Shown: piece by piece, positions 7,606-16,940 of the stretch
How positions within the stretch are numbered: the first letter of the stretch is position 1
Layout of the letters: each line of letters opens with the position of its first letter
Origin: Oscillospiraceae bacterium
GTDB lineage: Bacteria; Bacillota_A; Clostridia; Oscillospirales; CAG-272
Assembly: GCA_015064425.1 (NCBI GenBank)
Contig: SVSF01000004.1
Span: 1-37,724, forward strand
Direction of reading: 5' to 3'
DNA: 37,724 nucleotides
Made by a program: the position numbers and the translations under genes
The notes under the pieces: generated by a model
Seen by the model: only the letters and a program-made list of their open reading frames with translations
Database searches by the model: none
What the model was told of the DNA's origin: nothing

Positions 7606-8439
7606 ATGGCAGCTATCAAGTATAAACCTACTACTCCCGCCAGAAGAAATATGTCGGTTCCTTCTTTCGAAGAAGTTACCAAGTTTTCTCCTGAAAAGAG
7701 CCTTGTATGCGTACTTAAGAAGCATGCAGGCCGTAACAACTACGGTAGAATTACTGTTCGTCATCAGGGCGGCGGAAACAAGAAAAAGTACAGAATTATA
7801 GATTTCAAGCGTCCTCTCAGCGACGTACCTGCAACTGTTGTGGGAATCGAATACGACCCCAACAGAACCGCATATATCGCACTTCTTCAGCATGAAGACG
7901 GCAAGAAGAGCTATATGATCGCTCCTGTAGATCTTAAGCCCGGCGATAAGGTATACTCCAGCGCAGACGCTGATATCAAGCCCGGTAACACACTCCCCAT
8001 AAGCAACATCCCCGTAGGTACCGTTATCCACAACATCGAGCTTTATCCCGGTAAGGGCGCGCAGCTCGTACGTACAGCAGGTGCATCTGCACAGCTTATG
8101 GCTAAGGAAAACGGAATGGCTCAGGTAAGACTTCCTTCGGGCGAAGTAAGACTTATCAGACTTGACTGTAAGGCAACTATCGGTCAGGTAGGCAACATTG
8201 AGCATGAGACCGTTAAGATCGGTAAGGCCGGTAAGAAGCGCCATATGGGCATCCGTCCTACAGTTCGCGGATCCGTAATGAACCCCTGTGATCACCCTCA
8301 CGGCGGTGGTGAAGGACGTTCACCTATCGGTCGTCCCTCTCCTGTTACACCTTGGGGCAAGCCTGCTCTCGGTTACAAGACACGTAACAAGAAGGCAAGA
8401 ACAGATAAGTTCATAGTAAGACGCAGAAACGGCAAATAA
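7606..8439 (+). CDS. rplB: 50S ribosomal protein L2
   Basis: This 277-residue protein is one of the core 50S proteins at the peptidyl transferase centre and inter-subunit bridge. The N-terminal RNA-binding domain contains [11 protein letters not shown], and the C-terminal part has the invariant [20 protein letters not shown] (residues 226-245). This includes the His residues at 230 and 232 corresponding to the conserved pair important for activity. Length and start (GGGAGGAAAG upstream) are normal. Confidence 0.99.
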   Translation: MAAIKYKPTTPARRNMSVPSFEEVTKFSPEKSLVCVLKKHAGRNNYGRITVRHQGGGNKKKYRIIDFKRPLSDVPATVVGIEYDPNRTAYIALLQHEDGKKSYMIAPVDLKPGDKVYSSADADIKPGNTLPISNIPVGTVIHNIELYPGKGAQLVRTAGASAQLMAKENGMAQVRLPSGEVRLIRLDCKATIGQVGNIEHETVKIGKAGKKRHMGIRPTVRGSVMNPCDHPHGGGEGRSPIGRPSPVTPWGKPALGYKTRNKKARTDKFIVRRRNGK

Positions 8440-8455
8440 GAAGGGAGATTAACTA

Positions 8456-8737
8456 ATGAGCAGAAGTCTTAAAAAGGGACCTTTCGTCGAAGCGAAGCTT
8501 TTCAGCCGTATCGAGGCAATGAATGCAGCTAACGAGAAGAAGGTATTGAAGACATGGTCAAGAGCTTCTACGATTTACCCGGAATTTGTCGGTCATACAA
8601 TCGCTGTTCATGACGGCAAGAAGCACGTTCCGGTATATATCGTTGAAGATATGGTTGGACACAAACTCGGCGAGTTTGCTCCTACAAGAACCTTTAAGGG
8701 TCACGCAGGAAGCAAGACGTCCAATAACGGTAAATAA
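8456..8737 (+). CDS. rpsS: 30S ribosomal protein S19
   Basis: This 93-residue protein of the 30S head contacts S13 and the A-site finger. It starts [19 protein letters not shown] and holds the conserved [22 protein letters not shown] and the C-terminal [14 protein letters not shown]. Spacing to rplB is 16 bases; the following gap to rplV is 54 bases and contains a small hairpin. Confidence 0.98.
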   Translation: MSRSLKKGPFVEAKLFSRIEAMNAANEKKVLKTWSRASTIYPEFVGHTIAVHDGKKHVPVYIVEDMVGHKLGEFAPTRTFKGHAGSKTSNNGK

Positions 8738-8740
8738 TTT

Positions 8741-8764
8741 CCGGTATCCGATTACGAGAACCGG
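8741..8764 (+). other. Hairpin between rpsS and rplV
   Basis: CCGGT (8741-8745) can pair with ACCGG (8760-8764) across a 14-base loop in the 54-base rpsS-rplV gap. It is a weak stem with no T run, recorded because similar stems occur in other long gaps of the operon. Confidence 0.3.
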
Positions 8765-8791
8765 CTAAAAAGATTAAGGAGGCATTCTGTA

Positions 8792-9127
8792 ATGGAAGCA
8801 AAAGCACATCTTAAATATGCAAGAATCTCTCCGCGTAAAGTTAAAATCGTACTTGACCTCATCAGAGGAAAAGATGTGGATACCGCAATGGCAATACTGA
8901 AGAATACGCCGAAATCAGCATCTGAGTATCTTGTAAAGTTACTCAAAAGTGCGACTGCAAACGCAGAGAACAATTTTCACATGGACGCATCCAAGCTCTA
9001 TGTATCTGAATGCTTTGTTTGCCCCGGACCTACTCTCAAGAGAATAATGGCGAGAGCAAAGGGCCGCGCAGACCGCATTTTAAAAAGAACATCTCATGTA
9101 ACGATCGTCGTTGCAGAAAGAGAATAA
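8792..9127 (+). CDS. rplV: 50S ribosomal protein L22
   Basis: This 111-residue protein's extended beta-hairpin reaches the exit-tunnel constriction together with L4. The conserved [17 protein letters not shown] (about 11-27) and the hairpin region [19 protein letters not shown] (about 79-97) are intact. That hairpin is where macrolide-resistance changes occur in other bacteria. The start has AAGGAGG upstream. Confidence 0.98.
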   Translation: MEAKAHLKYARISPRKVKIVLDLIRGKDVDTAMAILKNTPKSASEYLVKLLKSATANAENNFHMDASKLYVSECFVCPGPTLKRIMARAKGRADRILKRTSHVTIVVAERE

Positions 9128-9143
9128 GGAGGTTTAAGTCAGA

Positions 9144-9938
9144 ATGGGTCAGAAAGTTAATCCTCACGGACTGCGTGTGGGCGTTATCAAAGATTGGGAC
9201 TCAAGATGGTACACGAAAGACGAAACTTTCGGCGATACACTTGTGTCTGACTACAACGTAAGAAAATATCTGAAGAAAAACCTCCAGCAGGCAGGTGTTC
9301 CTAAGATAGAGATCGAAAGAGACAGCAATAAGGTCAGAATATTCATTCACTGCGCAAAGCCCGGTATGGTCATCGGACGCGGCGGTGTGGAGATCGAAAA
9401 GCTCAGAACAACACTTGAAACAATGATCGGCAAGCCCGTATCTGTTAACGTTGTTGAAGTTAAGTCTCCCGACCTCAACGCTCAGCTCGTAGCAGAGAAC
9501 ATAGCAAGCCAGCTCGAAAGAAGAATTTCCTTCCGCCGTGCAATGAAACTTGCTATATCCAGAACAATGAAGCTCGGAGCAAAGGGTATCAAGATTTCCG
9601 CAGGCGGACGTCTTGGCGGCGCCGAGATCGCAAGAACAGAGCACTATCACGAAGGTACTATTCCGCTTCAGACACTCCGCGCTGATATTGACTACGGTTT
9701 TTATGAAGCAACAACTACCTACGGTAAGATAGGTATTAAGGTATGGATCTACAAGGGAGAAGTTCTCCAGAACACAACGGCAAAGAGAAAGATCGTCGAT
9801 CCCAAGAACTTTACCGAAAGATCCGAAAGAAGAGAAAGAGGCAACCGTCCTCCCAGAGATAATCGTAACGGAGGCAACCGCCGCAACTTCAACCGCGATA
9901 ATAACCGCGGCAACAGGAACGAAAGGGGCGACAAATAA
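9144..9938 (+). CDS. rpsC: 30S ribosomal protein S3 with Arg/Asn-rich C-terminal tail
   Basis: This 264-residue protein is longer than the usual 215-235. The N-terminal part is canonical ([19 protein letters not shown]), with a KH type II domain carrying [13 protein letters not shown] (about 73-85) and the C-terminal domain ending around [10 protein letters not shown]3 forms the mRNA entry site with S4 and S5 and has mRNA helicase activity. Residues 225-264 are an added low-complexity tail of Arg, Asn, Gly, Asp and Glu, such as [14 protein letters not shown]. The stop overlaps the rplP start by one base (TAATG). Confidence 0.98.
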   Translation: MGQKVNPHGLRVGVIKDWDSRWYTKDETFGDTLVSDYNVRKYLKKNLQQAGVPKIEIERDSNKVRIFIHCAKPGMVIGRGGVEIEKLRTTLETMIGKPVSVNVVEVKSPDLNAQLVAENIASQLERRISFRRAMKLAISRTMKLGAKGIKISAGGRLGGAEIARTEHYHEGTIPLQTLRADIDYGFYEATTTYGKIGIKVWIYKGEVLQNTTAKRKIVDPKNFTERSERRERGNRPPRDNRNGGNRRNFNRDNNRGNRNERGDK

Positions 9939-10360
9939 TGTTAATGCCGAAAAGAGTTAAGTACAGACGCGTTCATCGTGGTCGTCTCACAGGTAAGGCT
10001 ACACGCGGTAATACATTGTCCAACGGCACCTACGGTCTCGTTGCTACAGAACCCGCATGGATCACAAGCAACCAGATCGAAGCAGCCCGTATTGCTATGA
10101 CAAGATACATCAAGCGTGGCGGTAAGGTTTGGATAAAGATATTCCCCGATAAGCCTATCACAGAAAAGCCCGCTGAAACTCGAATGGGTTCCGGTAAGGG
10201 TTCACCCGAGTACTGGGTAGCAGTAGTAAAGCCCGGACGCGTTATGTTTGAAATGGAAGGTATTCCGGAAGAAGCAGCACGTGAAGCTATGCGTCTTGCT
10301 TCCCATAAGCTTCCTATAAAGTGCAAGTTCATCTCAAAGGCTGAGGAGGTAGAAGCATGA
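9938..10360 (+). CDS. rplP: 50S ribosomal protein L16
   Basis: This 140-residue protein is close to the A-site tRNA and needed for late 50S assembly. It opens [20 protein letters not shown] and contains GRGG-like and [21 protein letters not shown] stretches typical of L16. I keep the first ATG (9938), which overlaps the rpsC stop and has AAAGGGGC eight bases upstream, rather than the second ATG at 9944. Confidence 0.98.
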   Translation: MLMPKRVKYRRVHRGRLTGKATRGNTLSNGTYGLVATEPAWITSNQIEAARIAMTRYIKRGGKVWIKIFPDKPITEKPAETRMGSGKGSPEYWVAVVKPGRVMFEMEGIPEEAAREAMRLASHKLPIKCKFISKAEEVEA

Positions 10361-10545
10361 AGGCAGCAGAACTCAGAAATATGACAGCAGATCAGCTCAA
10401 TGCTAAACTGCTTGAACTCAAGAGCGAACTTTTCAACCTCCGTTTCCAGCACGCTATCAACCAGCTTGACAACCCTCACAAGATCGCAGACGTTAAGCAT
10501 GACATCGCGCGCGTTATGACAGTCCTTGGCGAGAAGAAAGCATAA
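10357..10545 (+). CDS. rpmC: 50S ribosomal protein L29
   Basis: This 62-residue two-helix protein at the tunnel exit contacts L23 and trigger factor. It starts [14 protein letters not shown] and contains the conserved [19 protein letters not shown]. It overlaps the rplP stop by four bases (ATGA), a translational coupling arrangement, with GGAGG inside the end of rplP. Confidence 0.97.
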   Translation: MKAAELRNMTADQLNAKLLELKSELFNLRFQHAINQLDNPHKIADVKHDIARVMTVLGEKKA

Positions 10546-10562
10546 GGAAGGAGATCAGGTAA

Positions 10563-10817
10563 ATGGAAAGAACACTTAGAAAAAGCCGTGTCGGTAAGGT
10601 CGTAAGTGACAAGATGGATAAGACCATCGTTGTTTCTATCGAAGACAACATAATGCATCCGAAATACGGTAAGGTTATAAAGCATACCCTTAAGATCCAC
10701 GCTCACGATGAAAATAACGAGGCTGGAATCGGCGATAAGGTTATGGTAATGGAAACAAGACCCCTTTCTGCTACTAAGAGATGGAGACTTGTTGAGATCA
10801 TCGAAAAGGCAAAATAA
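10563..10817 (+). CDS. rpsQ: 30S ribosomal protein S17
   Basis: This 84-residue OB-fold primary-binding 30S protein has the conserved [17 protein letters not shown] near the start, [19 protein letters not shown] in the middle and [14 protein letters not shown] at the end. Its ribosome binding site is AAGGAAGGAG. It is followed by a 61-base gap with two tandem hairpins before rplN. Confidence 0.98.
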   Translation: MERTLRKSRVGKVVSDKMDKTIVVSIEDNIMHPKYGKVIKHTLKIHAHDENNEAGIGDKVMVMETRPLSATKRWRLVEIIEKAK

Positions 10818-10858
10818 TTCCGTAAATCGGAAAATCGAGGTATGTCAAAGAACATACC
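10818..10858 (+). other. Tandem hairpins between rpsQ and rplN
   Basis: Two stems fill the rpsQ-rplN gap: TTCCG-TAAAT-CGGAA (10818-10832) and GGTATGT-CAAAGA-ACATACC (10839-10858). Neither has a T run. The second ends a few bases before the rplN AAAGGAGG. They may affect mRNA processing, stability or rplN initiation. Confidence 0.5.
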
Positions 10859-10878
10859 GCAAAGGAGGATAAAGCACA

Positions 10879-11247
10879 GTGATACAGCAGCAGACATATT
10901 TAAAAGTTGCCGATAACACAGGCGCTAAAGAGATCATGTGCATTCGCGTACTCGGCGGAACAGGCAGACGTTATGCGAATATCGGCGATGTTATCGTTGC
11001 AACTGTTAAAAAAGCTACTCCCGGCGGAACAGTTAAGAAGGCTGAAGTCGTTAAGGCAGTAGTTGTCAGAAGTGTCAAGGGCATAAAGAGAGCTGACGGC
11101 TCTTATATAAAATTCGATGAAAATGCAGCAGTTATAATCAAGGAAGACAAGAACCCCCGCGGAACTCGTATCTTTGGTCCTGTTGCAAGAGAACTGAGAG
11201 AAAAGGACTATCTTAAGATATTGTCCCTTGCTCCGGAAGTACTTTAA
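10879..11247 (+). CDS. rplN: 50S ribosomal protein L14
   Basis: This 122-residue protein of the inter-subunit face forms a bridge with 16S rRNA and is the docking site of RsfS. The start is GTG, giving the standard opening [20 protein letters not shown]. The family signature around [20 protein letters not shown] and the C-terminal [13 protein letters not shown] are intact. AAAGGAGG upstream supports the GTG. Confidence 0.98.
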   Translation: MIQQQTYLKVADNTGAKEIMCIRVLGGTGRRYANIGDVIVATVKKATPGGTVKKAEVVKAVVVRSVKGIKRADGSYIKFDENAAVIIKEDKNPRGTRIFGPVARELREKDYLKILSLAPEVL

Positions 11248-11262
11248 TGGAGGTAATGCAAG

Positions 11263-11577
11263 ATGAATAAGCTTCATATAAGAAAAGATGACAGCGTCAT
11301 CGTTATTTCCGGCAATGAAAAGGGCAAGAAGGGTAAGGTAATCGAAGTATCTCCCGAAGAAGGTAAGGTAATTATCTCCGGAGTGAACATTTGCAAGAAG
11401 CACGCTAAGCCCCGTCGTCAGGGCGAAGCAGGCGGAATTCTTGATGTTGAAGGCGCAATCCGCGCTTCCAAGGTACAGCTCTTCTGCAGCAAGTGCAATA
11501 AGGGTGTAAGATCCGCTTACAAGTTCGAGAACGGCGAAAAGATCAGAGTATGCGCTAAATGCGGCGCAAAAATATAA
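11263..11577 (+). CDS. rplX: 50S ribosomal protein L24, zinc-ribbon type
   Basis: This 104-residue assembly-initiator protein of the 50S has a KOW motif (residues about 7-35, VIVISGNEKGKKGKVIEVSP). The C-terminal half carries two Cys pairs, C75-x2-C78 and C97-x2-C100, which should form a zinc ribbon. The L24 of Bacillus and E. coli lacks these cysteines. The zinc form occurs in other bacterial lineages, so it is a family variant rather than an anomaly. Spacing to neighbours is normal for the operon. Confidence 0.97.
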   Translation: MNKLHIRKDDSVIVISGNEKGKKGKVIEVSPEEGKVIISGVNICKKHAKPRRQGEAGGILDVEGAIRASKVQLFCSKCNKGVRSAYKFENGEKIRVCAKCGAKI

Positions 11578-11598
11578 TGTCGAGGAGGGTAATTTAAG

Positions 11599-12138
11599 AT
11601 GGCTAGATTGAAAGACACTTATAAGAATACGGTTGCCCCGGCATTAATGCAGAAATACTCTTACAAGAGTGTTATGCAGATCCCCAAGCTTGACAAGGTA
11701 GTTGTCAACGTAGGCGTCGGCGATGCTAAGGATAACTCTAAGGCTATCGATACCGTTATTGAAGAAATTTCCATGATCACAGGCCAGAAGGCAGTTCCCA
11801 CTTACGCAAGAAAGTCGGTAGCTAACTTCAAGCTTCGTGAAGGAATGAAGATCGGTGTAAAGGTTACACTCAGAGGCGATATTATGTATGAGTTTGTAGA
11901 CAAGCTCTTCAATTTCGCGCTTCCCAGAGTTCGTGACTTCAAGGGTATCAACCCCAACGGATTTGACGGAAGAGGTAACTATTCCCTCGGTCTTAAGGAA
12001 CAGCTTATATTCCCTGAAATAGAATACGATAAGATCGACAAGATCCGCGGTATGGATATCGCGTTCGTAACAACAGCAAAGAGCGACGAAGAGGCAAGAG
12101 AACTTCTTACTCTTATGGGCGCACCTTTTGCAAGATAA
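11599..12138 (+). CDS. rplE: 50S ribosomal protein L5
   Basis: This 179-residue protein of the 50S central protuberance binds 5S rRNA. It contains the typical [20 protein letters not shown] (about 28-47), [20 protein letters not shown] and [20 protein letters not shown]. Length is as expected. The gap to rpsN is 13 bases with AAGGAGG. Confidence 0.98.
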   Translation: MARLKDTYKNTVAPALMQKYSYKSVMQIPKLDKVVVNVGVGDAKDNSKAIDTVIEEISMITGQKAVPTYARKSVANFKLREGMKIGVKVTLRGDIMYEFVDKLFNFALPRVRDFKGINPNGFDGRGNYSLGLKEQLIFPEIEYDKIDKIRGMDIAFVTTAKSDEEARELLTLMGAPFAR

Positions 12139-12151
12139 GGAGGATTTTGAG

Positions 12152-12337
12152 ATGGCAAAGAAATCAATGGTTTTAAAGCAGCAGAAGCCTCAGAAATTCT
12201 CTACCAGAGAATATAACAGATGCAAGATCTGCGGCCGTCCCCATGCTTACCTTCGTAAGTACGGAATCTGCAGAATTTGCTTCCGCGAGCTCGCATACAA
12301 GGGCGAGATCCCGGGCGTAAGAAAAGCATCCTGGTAA
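12152..12337 (+). CDS. rpsN: 30S ribosomal protein S14, zinc type Z
   Basis: This 61-residue protein of the 30S head is the short, zinc-containing form with C24-x2-C27 and C40-x2-C43. It ends in the conserved [11 protein letters not shown]. The start is the ATG at 12152 behind AAGGAGG; an in-frame ATG at 12128 lies inside rplE and has no ribosome binding site. A 110-base gap follows before rpsH. Confidence 0.97.
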   Translation: MAKKSMVLKQQKPQKFSTREYNRCKICGRPHAYLRKYGICRICFRELAYKGEIPGVRKASW

Positions 12338-12447
12338 GTCGTCAACTATAAAGTAACGATCTCCAGCTTAATCGGAAGGAAAGGAAACTTTAACCGCCGA
12401 TACCAAGCCGTAATTTTGCGGCAATTGCATATAAGGAGGATTAAATA
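12338..12447 (+). other. Long intergenic gap before rpsH
   Basis: These 110 non-coding bases split the operon between rpsN and rpsH. I see only a weak stem, GCCG (12407-12410) with CGGC (12419-12422), and the AAGGAGG of rpsH at the end. No promoter or terminator is evident. Confidence 0.35.
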
Positions 12448-12843
12448 ATGCAAATGTCAGATGTTATTGCTGATATGCTTACACGTATCAGAAATGCTAG
12501 CAACGCTAAGCATAAAACAGTTGATATTCCTGCGTCAAACATGAAGAAGTCTATTGCAGACATTCTTACAACTGAAGGCTACATTAAGGGCTATCAGATA
12601 GTTGAAGACGGCAAGCAGGGAATAATCAGAGTAACACTTAAGTATGTTGGAAAGCAGAAGGTCATTCAGGGTATAAAGAGAGTTTCTAAGCCCGGTCTTC
12701 GTGTATATTCCAACTGTGAAGAGCTTCCCAAGGTAATGAATGGTCTCGGAGTTGCGATCATTTCCACATCTAAGGGAATCATGACAGACAGACAGGCAAG
12801 ACGTGAAAACGTCGGTGGCGAAGTTCTCGCCTTTGTTTGGTAA
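12448..12843 (+). CDS. rpsH: 30S ribosomal protein S8
   Basis: This 131-residue primary-binding protein binds 16S helix 21 and is the spc-operon repressor in E. coli. The opening [17 protein letters not shown] and the C-terminal [26 protein letters not shown] are diagnostic. Whether it controls this operon cannot be told; the E. coli target lies near rplE, and the gap before rpsH here is unusually long. Confidence 0.98.
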   Translation: MQMSDVIADMLTRIRNASNAKHKTVDIPASNMKKSIADILTTEGYIKGYQIVEDGKQGIIRVTLKYVGKQKVIQGIKRVSKPGLRVYSNCEELPKVMNGLGVAIISTSKGIMTDRQARRENVGGEVLAFVW

Positions 12844-12865
12844 TAATAACGGGAGGATATGAATC

Positions 12866-13405
12866 ATGTCAAGAATTGGCAGAAAGCTTATAGCCGTTCC
12901 CGCAGGCGTTGATGTAAAGATCGACGAGGGTAATGTTGTTACCGTAAAAGGACCTTTGGGAACATTAACACAGTCTTTTAACAAAGACCTTATAATCACT
13001 AAAGAAGGCGCAGAGATCAAGGTTGAGCGCAAGAGTGATAATAATCAGGACAGAGCACTTCATGGCCTTACAAGAACACTTATCAACAACATGGTTGTAG
13101 GTGTTACCGAGGGCTTCAAGAAGAATCTCGAAATAGTAGGTGTAGGATACAGAGCACAGAAGAACGGTAAGACACTCGTTCTCAACCTCGGTCATTCTCA
13201 CACGATCAACTTCGAAGAAGGAAACGGTGTAACATTTGAAGTTCCCAACTCGAATGCGATTATAATCAGCGGTATAGATAAGCAGATCGTTGGTCAGGTT
13301 GCTGCTGACATCAGATCTAAGAGACCTCCGGAACCCTACCTTGGTAAAGGTGTTAAGTACGTTGGTGAGCATATTCGCCGCAAGGCCGGTAAGACCGGTA
13401 AATAA
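12866..13405 (+). CDS. rplF: 50S ribosomal protein L6
   Basis: This 179-residue two-domain protein near the GTPase-associated region of 23S rRNA begins MSRIGRKLIAVPAGVDVKID. The C-terminal half has the L6 signature PEPYLGKGVKYVGEHIRRKAGK (about 155-176). Length is standard. Confidence 0.98.
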   Translation: MSRIGRKLIAVPAGVDVKIDEGNVVTVKGPLGTLTQSFNKDLIITKEGAEIKVERKSDNNQDRALHGLTRTLINNMVVGVTEGFKKNLEIVGVGYRAQKNGKTLVLNLGHSHTINFEEGNGVTFEVPNSNAIIISGIDKQIVGQVAADIRSKRPPEPYLGKGVKYVGEHIRRKAGKTGK

Positions 13406-13423
13406 TGAAAGGAGTGGAACAGA

Positions 13424-13783
13424 ATGGTATCAAGAAAAGATTCTAACGCACAGCGTCTTAAGAGTCATAAGAGAGTACGTGCTAAGATATCCGGAACAGC
13501 TGCAAGACCTCGTCTTTGCGTATATCGTTCCCTCAGCAATATCCAGGCACAGCTTATCGACGACGTTAAAGGTGTAACTATTGCTTCGGCTTCCACCCTT
13601 GAAAAAGGTTTCGAAGGAAACGGCGGAAACAAAGCCGCAGCTAGACAGGTTGGTAAAAATATCGCTGAAAGAGCACTCAAGGCCGGAATTACGGAAATCG
13701 TGTTCGATCGCGGCGGTTACGTTTATCACGGACGAGTTCAGGAACTCGCTGAGGGCGCTCGCGAGGGCGGTCTTAAGTTCTGA
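13424..13783 (+). CDS. rplR: 50S ribosomal protein L18
   Basis: This 119-residue 5S rRNA-binding protein has a basic N-terminal region, then [20 protein letters not shown] and the C-terminal [24 protein letters not shown], which are highly characteristic. The start follows AAAGGAG. It is one of the three 5S-binding proteins together with L5 and L25. Confidence 0.98.
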   Translation: MVSRKDSNAQRLKSHKRVRAKISGTAARPRLCVYRSLSNIQAQLIDDVKGVTIASASTLEKGFEGNGGNKAAARQVGKNIAERALKAGITEIVFDRGGYVYHGRVQELAEGAREGGLKF

Positions 13784-13797
13784 TCAGGAGGATTAAC

Positions 13798-14301
13798 ATG
13801 GTAAAAAGAATAGATGCGTCTACACTTGACTTAAAAGAAAAGAATGTAGCAATACGCCGTGTCTCCAAAACCGTTAAAGGCGGCCGTGTACAGAGATTCG
13901 CAGCGATCATGGTCGTAGGCGACGAAAACGGACACGTAGGCTACGGCTTCGGTAAAGCAGCCGAAGTTCCGGAAGCTATCCGCAAGGCTATTGAAGATGC
14001 AAAGAAAAATGTAGTTGAAGTTTCCCTTAAGGGTACTTCCATACCCCACGAAGTTATCGGTGAATTCGGTTCCGGTAGAGTTCTTCTTAAGCCGGCTCCC
14101 GAAGGAACAGGTATCATCGCAGGCGGTACAGTTCGTAAGGTTCTCGAACTTGCGGGAATCAAGGACATTCGTGCTAAGAGCCTTCGCTCCAGCAACCCCG
14201 TAAACGTTGTTAAGGCAACTCTCGAGGGACTTAAAGCTCTTCGTACAGCTGAAGAAGTTGCGAAGATCCGCGGCATTAGCGTAGAATCTCTTAAGGACTA
14301 A
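13798..14301 (+). CDS. rpsE: 30S ribosomal protein S5
   Basis: This 167-residue protein is involved in decoding fidelity and the mRNA entry channel. It has the double-stranded-RNA-binding N-terminal domain with [22 protein letters not shown] (about 21-42) and the signature [22 protein letters not shown]. The C-terminal domain includes [18 protein letters not shown]. Length is normal. Confidence 0.98.
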   Translation: MVKRIDASTLDLKEKNVAIRRVSKTVKGGRVQRFAAIMVVGDENGHVGYGFGKAAEVPEAIRKAIEDAKKNVVEVSLKGTSIPHEVIGEFGSGRVLLKPAPEGTGIIAGGTVRKVLELAGIKDIRAKSLRSSNPVNVVKATLEGLKALRTAEEVAKIRGISVESLKD

Positions 14302-14313
14302 GGAGGCAGCAGA

Positions 14314-14493
14314 ATGAACGTTAAGATTACACTTATAAAGAGCACGATAGCCGCTAAGCCGGCACACAAGCTCACTGCTGAATCCCTCGGACTCAAGAAG
14401 ATCGGTGATTTCATCGTTCTTGAGAACACAGATTCCGTTAAGGGAAAAATCAGAGCAATATCTCACCTCGTTAAGGTTGAGGAAAACGCTTAA
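14314..14493 (+). CDS. rpmD: 50S ribosomal protein L30
   Basis: This small protein of 59 residues begins MNVKITLIKSTIAAKPAHKL, followed by LGLKKIGDFIVLENTDSVKG. That is the normal bacterial L30 with its ferredoxin-like fold in the 50S. The gene sits in the canonical rpsE-rpmD-rplO order, 12 bases behind rpsE, with AAGGAGG upstream. It is easily missed because of its length. Its stop codon is the first base of a hairpin. Confidence 0.97.
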   Translation: MNVKITLIKSTIAAKPAHKLTAESLGLKKIGDFIVLENTDSVKGKIRAISHLVKVEENA

Positions 14494-14514
14494 CTTCAGC
14501 TAAGCTGTAAGTTA
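14491..14514 (+). other. Hairpin at the end of rpmD
   Basis: TAACTT-CAGC and GCTG-T-AAGTTA form a ten-pair stem with a TAA loop and one bulged T, starting exactly at the rpmD stop codon. No T run follows; it may be an mRNA processing or stability element. Confidence 0.5.
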
Positions 14515-14542
14515 AGAAGGCAATATTAAAGGAGGATAACCA

Positions 14543-14983
14543 ATGAAGCTCCATGAATTATCTCCGGCAATCGGCTCTGCTCAACCTGTATGGCGTAAGG
14601 GTAGAGGCGCAGGCTCCGGTAATGGTAAAACAGCCGGCAAAGGACACAAGGGCCAGAACGCACGTTCCGGCGGCGGTGTAAGAATCGGCTTTGAAGGCGG
14701 ACAGATCCCGCTTTACAGAAGACTTCCTAAGAGAGGCTTCAAAAATCATTTCGCAAAAGAATATTCAACTGTTAACGTATGTGTTCTCGAAGCATACGAA
14801 GACGGTGCAGTAGTTGACTACAATGCACTTCTTGAGAGCGGAAAGATCAGTAAGGCTAAAGACGGTCTCAAGATATTGGGCGACGGTCAGTTGACCAAAA
14901 AATTAACTGTTAAAGCAAACGTCTTTTCTGCGAGTGCAAAGGAAAAGATAGAAGCAGCAGGAGGAAAGGCTGAGGTGGTATAA
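14543..14983 (+). CDS. rplO: 50S ribosomal protein L15
   Basis: This 146-residue late-assembly protein has an extended Gly/Lys/Arg-rich N-terminal tail ([20 protein letters not shown], about 19-38) threading into 23S rRNA and a globular C-terminal domain. The stop is two bases before the secY GTG, so the two are tightly coupled. Confidence 0.98.
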   Translation: MKLHELSPAIGSAQPVWRKGRGAGSGNGKTAGKGHKGQNARSGGGVRIGFEGGQIPLYRRLPKRGFKNHFAKEYSTVNVCVLEAYEDGAVVDYNALLESGKISKAKDGLKILGDGQLTKKLTVKANVFSASAKEKIEAAGGKAEVV

Positions 14984-14985
14984 GG

Positions 14986-16269
14986 GTGTTTTCTACACTT
15001 ATAAACGCATGGAAACTGCCTGATCTCAGAAAGAAACTTCTCTTTACTGTATTCATCGTAGTTTTGTATCGTATCGGTGCAACTATCCCTGTACCTTATA
15101 TCAGTTCTGAAACTCTTCAGGCTATATTTGCTGCTAACAGCGCAACTATTTTCGGACAGCTTAACGTGCTCTCCGGTTCGGCTCTCGCGTACGGTACGCT
15201 TTTCGCGCTTTCAATTTCTCCGTACATCACATCTTCCATCGTTATGCAGCTTCTTACGATAGCGATCCCCGCTCTCGAAAGAATGTCCAAGGATGGAGAA
15301 GAGGGCAAAAAGAAGATCAACACAATAACAAGATATGTTACTGTTGGTCTCGCACTTATAACCGCTTACGGTTATTACACCATGATGAGAAGCTATGGCG
15401 TTCTTACAAACACAGGCGTGTTTGCAGCAATAGTTATCATCGCATGCTACTCTGCCGGTGCATCTCTTATTATGTGGTTGGCAGAAAAGATCAATGAAAA
15501 TGGTATCGGAAACGGTATTTCCATCATACTTCTTGCAAACATCCTCTCCCGTGGATTTGCACTTGTTGAGTCCTTGTGGAACCAGTTGATGTCCGGTGGA
15601 TGGAACATCCTTTTCGCAATACTTTCCATTGTTATAGCTCTTCTCATAGTAACCTTTATCGTACTCATTACAAACAGCGAAAGAAGACTTCCTGTTCAGT
15701 ACGCTAAGAAGGTAGTAGGAAGAAAGATGTACGGCGGACAGAGTACAAATCTTCCCCTTAAGCTTCAGATGTCCGGCGTTATGCCTATCATCTTTGCCAA
15801 CTCCATCGTTTCTCTTCCCGCTACTATCGGAATGTTCGTTACGTACAAAGAAGGTTCATTCTGGGATAAGCTTTTAGGCTTCTTCGGTACGGATTCTTGG
15901 TTCTACGTAATCGTATTCTTCGTACTGATCATAGCATTCTCTTACTTCTATATCGCGATTTCCTTTAATCCCGTAGAAGTAGCAAACAATCTCAAGAAGA
16001 ACGGCGGATTTATCCCCGGTATCCGTCCCGGTAAGCCCACCTCCGATTATATTACAAAGGTACTTTCAAGAATCACTCTCATTGGTGCTCTCTTCCTCAG
16101 TATCATTGCAGTATTCCCGCTTATAATCAACATTTGCGCATCCGGAGTTCTCGGAAGCATCGCATTCAGCGGATCTTCCTTGCTTATCGTAGTCGGCGTT
16201 ATTCTTGAACTGTACCGTGAAATTGAGGCTCAGATGACTATGCGTCATTACAAGGGCTTCTTGGAGTAA
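14986..16269 (+). CDS. secY: Preprotein translocase subunit SecY
   Basis: This 427-residue protein is the channel-forming subunit of the Sec translocon. It has about ten membrane segments, beginning with LLFTVFIVVLYRIGATIPVP and ending with a short cytosolic tail QMTMRHYKGFLE. The plug and pore regions (NVLSGSALAYGTLFALSISP, about 59-78) and the long C5 loop ending GKPTSDYITKVLSRIT are recognisable. The start codon is GTG with GAGG a few bases upstream in the end of rplO. Placement behind rplO is universal in this operon. Confidence 0.98.
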   Translation: MFSTLINAWKLPDLRKKLLFTVFIVVLYRIGATIPVPYISSETLQAIFAANSATIFGQLNVLSGSALAYGTLFALSISPYITSSIVMQLLTIAIPALERMSKDGEEGKKKINTITRYVTVGLALITAYGYYTMMRSYGVLTNTGVFAAIVIIACYSAGASLIMWLAEKINENGIGNGISIILLANILSRGFALVESLWNQLMSGGWNILFAILSIVIALLIVTFIVLITNSERRLPVQYAKKVVGRKMYGGQSTNLPLKLQMSGVMPIIFANSIVSLPATIGMFVTYKEGSFWDKLLGFFGTDSWFYVIVFFVLIIAFSYFYIAISFNPVEVANNLKKNGGFIPGIRPGKPTSDYITKVLSRITLIGALFLSIIAVFPLIINICASGVLGSIAFSGSSLLIVVGVILELYREIEAQMTMRHYKGFLE

Positions 16270-16275
16270 TAAACG

Positions 16276-16932
16276 ATGACAGCTAAGGTAAAATTAATGT
16301 TTTTGGGTGCACCCGGTTGCGGAAAGGGCACACAGTCTGCTTTCGTTGCTGAAAAGTACGGAATTCCCGCAATATCAACAGGTGCGATCATACGTGAAAA
16401 TATTAAAGCCGGAACTGAGATCGGGAAGATGGCAAAGGATATCATATCAAAGGGTGAGCTTCTTCCCGACACAGTAGTTCTCGATATGCTTCTCGGCAGA
16501 CTCGAAGAGAAGGATTGCGAAAAGGGATATATCCTTGATGGATTCCCTCGCAATATCGTTCAGGCAGAGGCGCTTGAGAAGGCAGGCATCGAGATAGATG
16601 CTGTGGTAAATATCGTTGCTGATGATGCTCTTATAACAGAACGTATCAGCGGACGCAGAGTTTGTCCAAAATGTGAAGCGACTTATCATGTTACTGATAA
16701 TGCGCCTAAGCAGGATGGTATCTGCGACGGATGCGGCTCAGAGCTTATTCTGAGAGCAGACGATGCTCCCGATGTTGTTTTGAACAGACTTCGTGTATAT
16801 CACGAGCAGACAGAACCTCTCATAGATTTCTATGACAAGAAGAACAAGCTTATAAATGTTACCAGCCAAAAAGAAGTTGAAGATACGACAAAACTTATCT
16901 TTGACGGACTTGAGAGCTTTCTCAAGGCATAA
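16276..16932 (+). CDS. adk: Adenylate kinase, zinc type
   Basis: This 218-residue enzyme interconverts ATP plus AMP with two ADP. It has the P-loop GAPGCGKGTQ (11-20), the AMP-binding region with STGAIIREN, the DGFPRN motif and a long LID domain. The LID has two Cys pairs, C130-x2-C133 and C150-x2-C153, which make the structural zinc site seen in many Gram-positive and archaeal-like adenylate kinases. It lies six bases downstream of secY, the usual place, in the same operon. There is no obvious ribosome binding site better than the AGTAATAAACG stretch, so coupling with secY is likely. Confidence 0.98.
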   Translation: MTAKVKLMFLGAPGCGKGTQSAFVAEKYGIPAISTGAIIRENIKAGTEIGKMAKDIISKGELLPDTVVLDMLLGRLEEKDCEKGYILDGFPRNIVQAEALEKAGIEIDAVVNIVADDALITERISGRRVCPKCEATYHVTDNAPKQDGICDGCGSELILRADDAPDVVLNRLRVYHEQTEPLIDFYDKKNKLINVTSQKEVEDTTKLIFDGLESFLKA

Positions 16933-16940
16933 GGAAAAAA

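Noticed and set aside
7543..8301. A 252-codon minus-strand open frame opposite rplB
   Set aside because: Antisense shadow of a highly conserved gene; the product is Cys/Ser/Leu-rich with no family resemblance and no ribosome binding site or promoter.
12338..12447. A possible S8 target or internal promoter before rpsH
   Set aside because: Only a weak 4-bp stem and no -35/-10 pair could be found.
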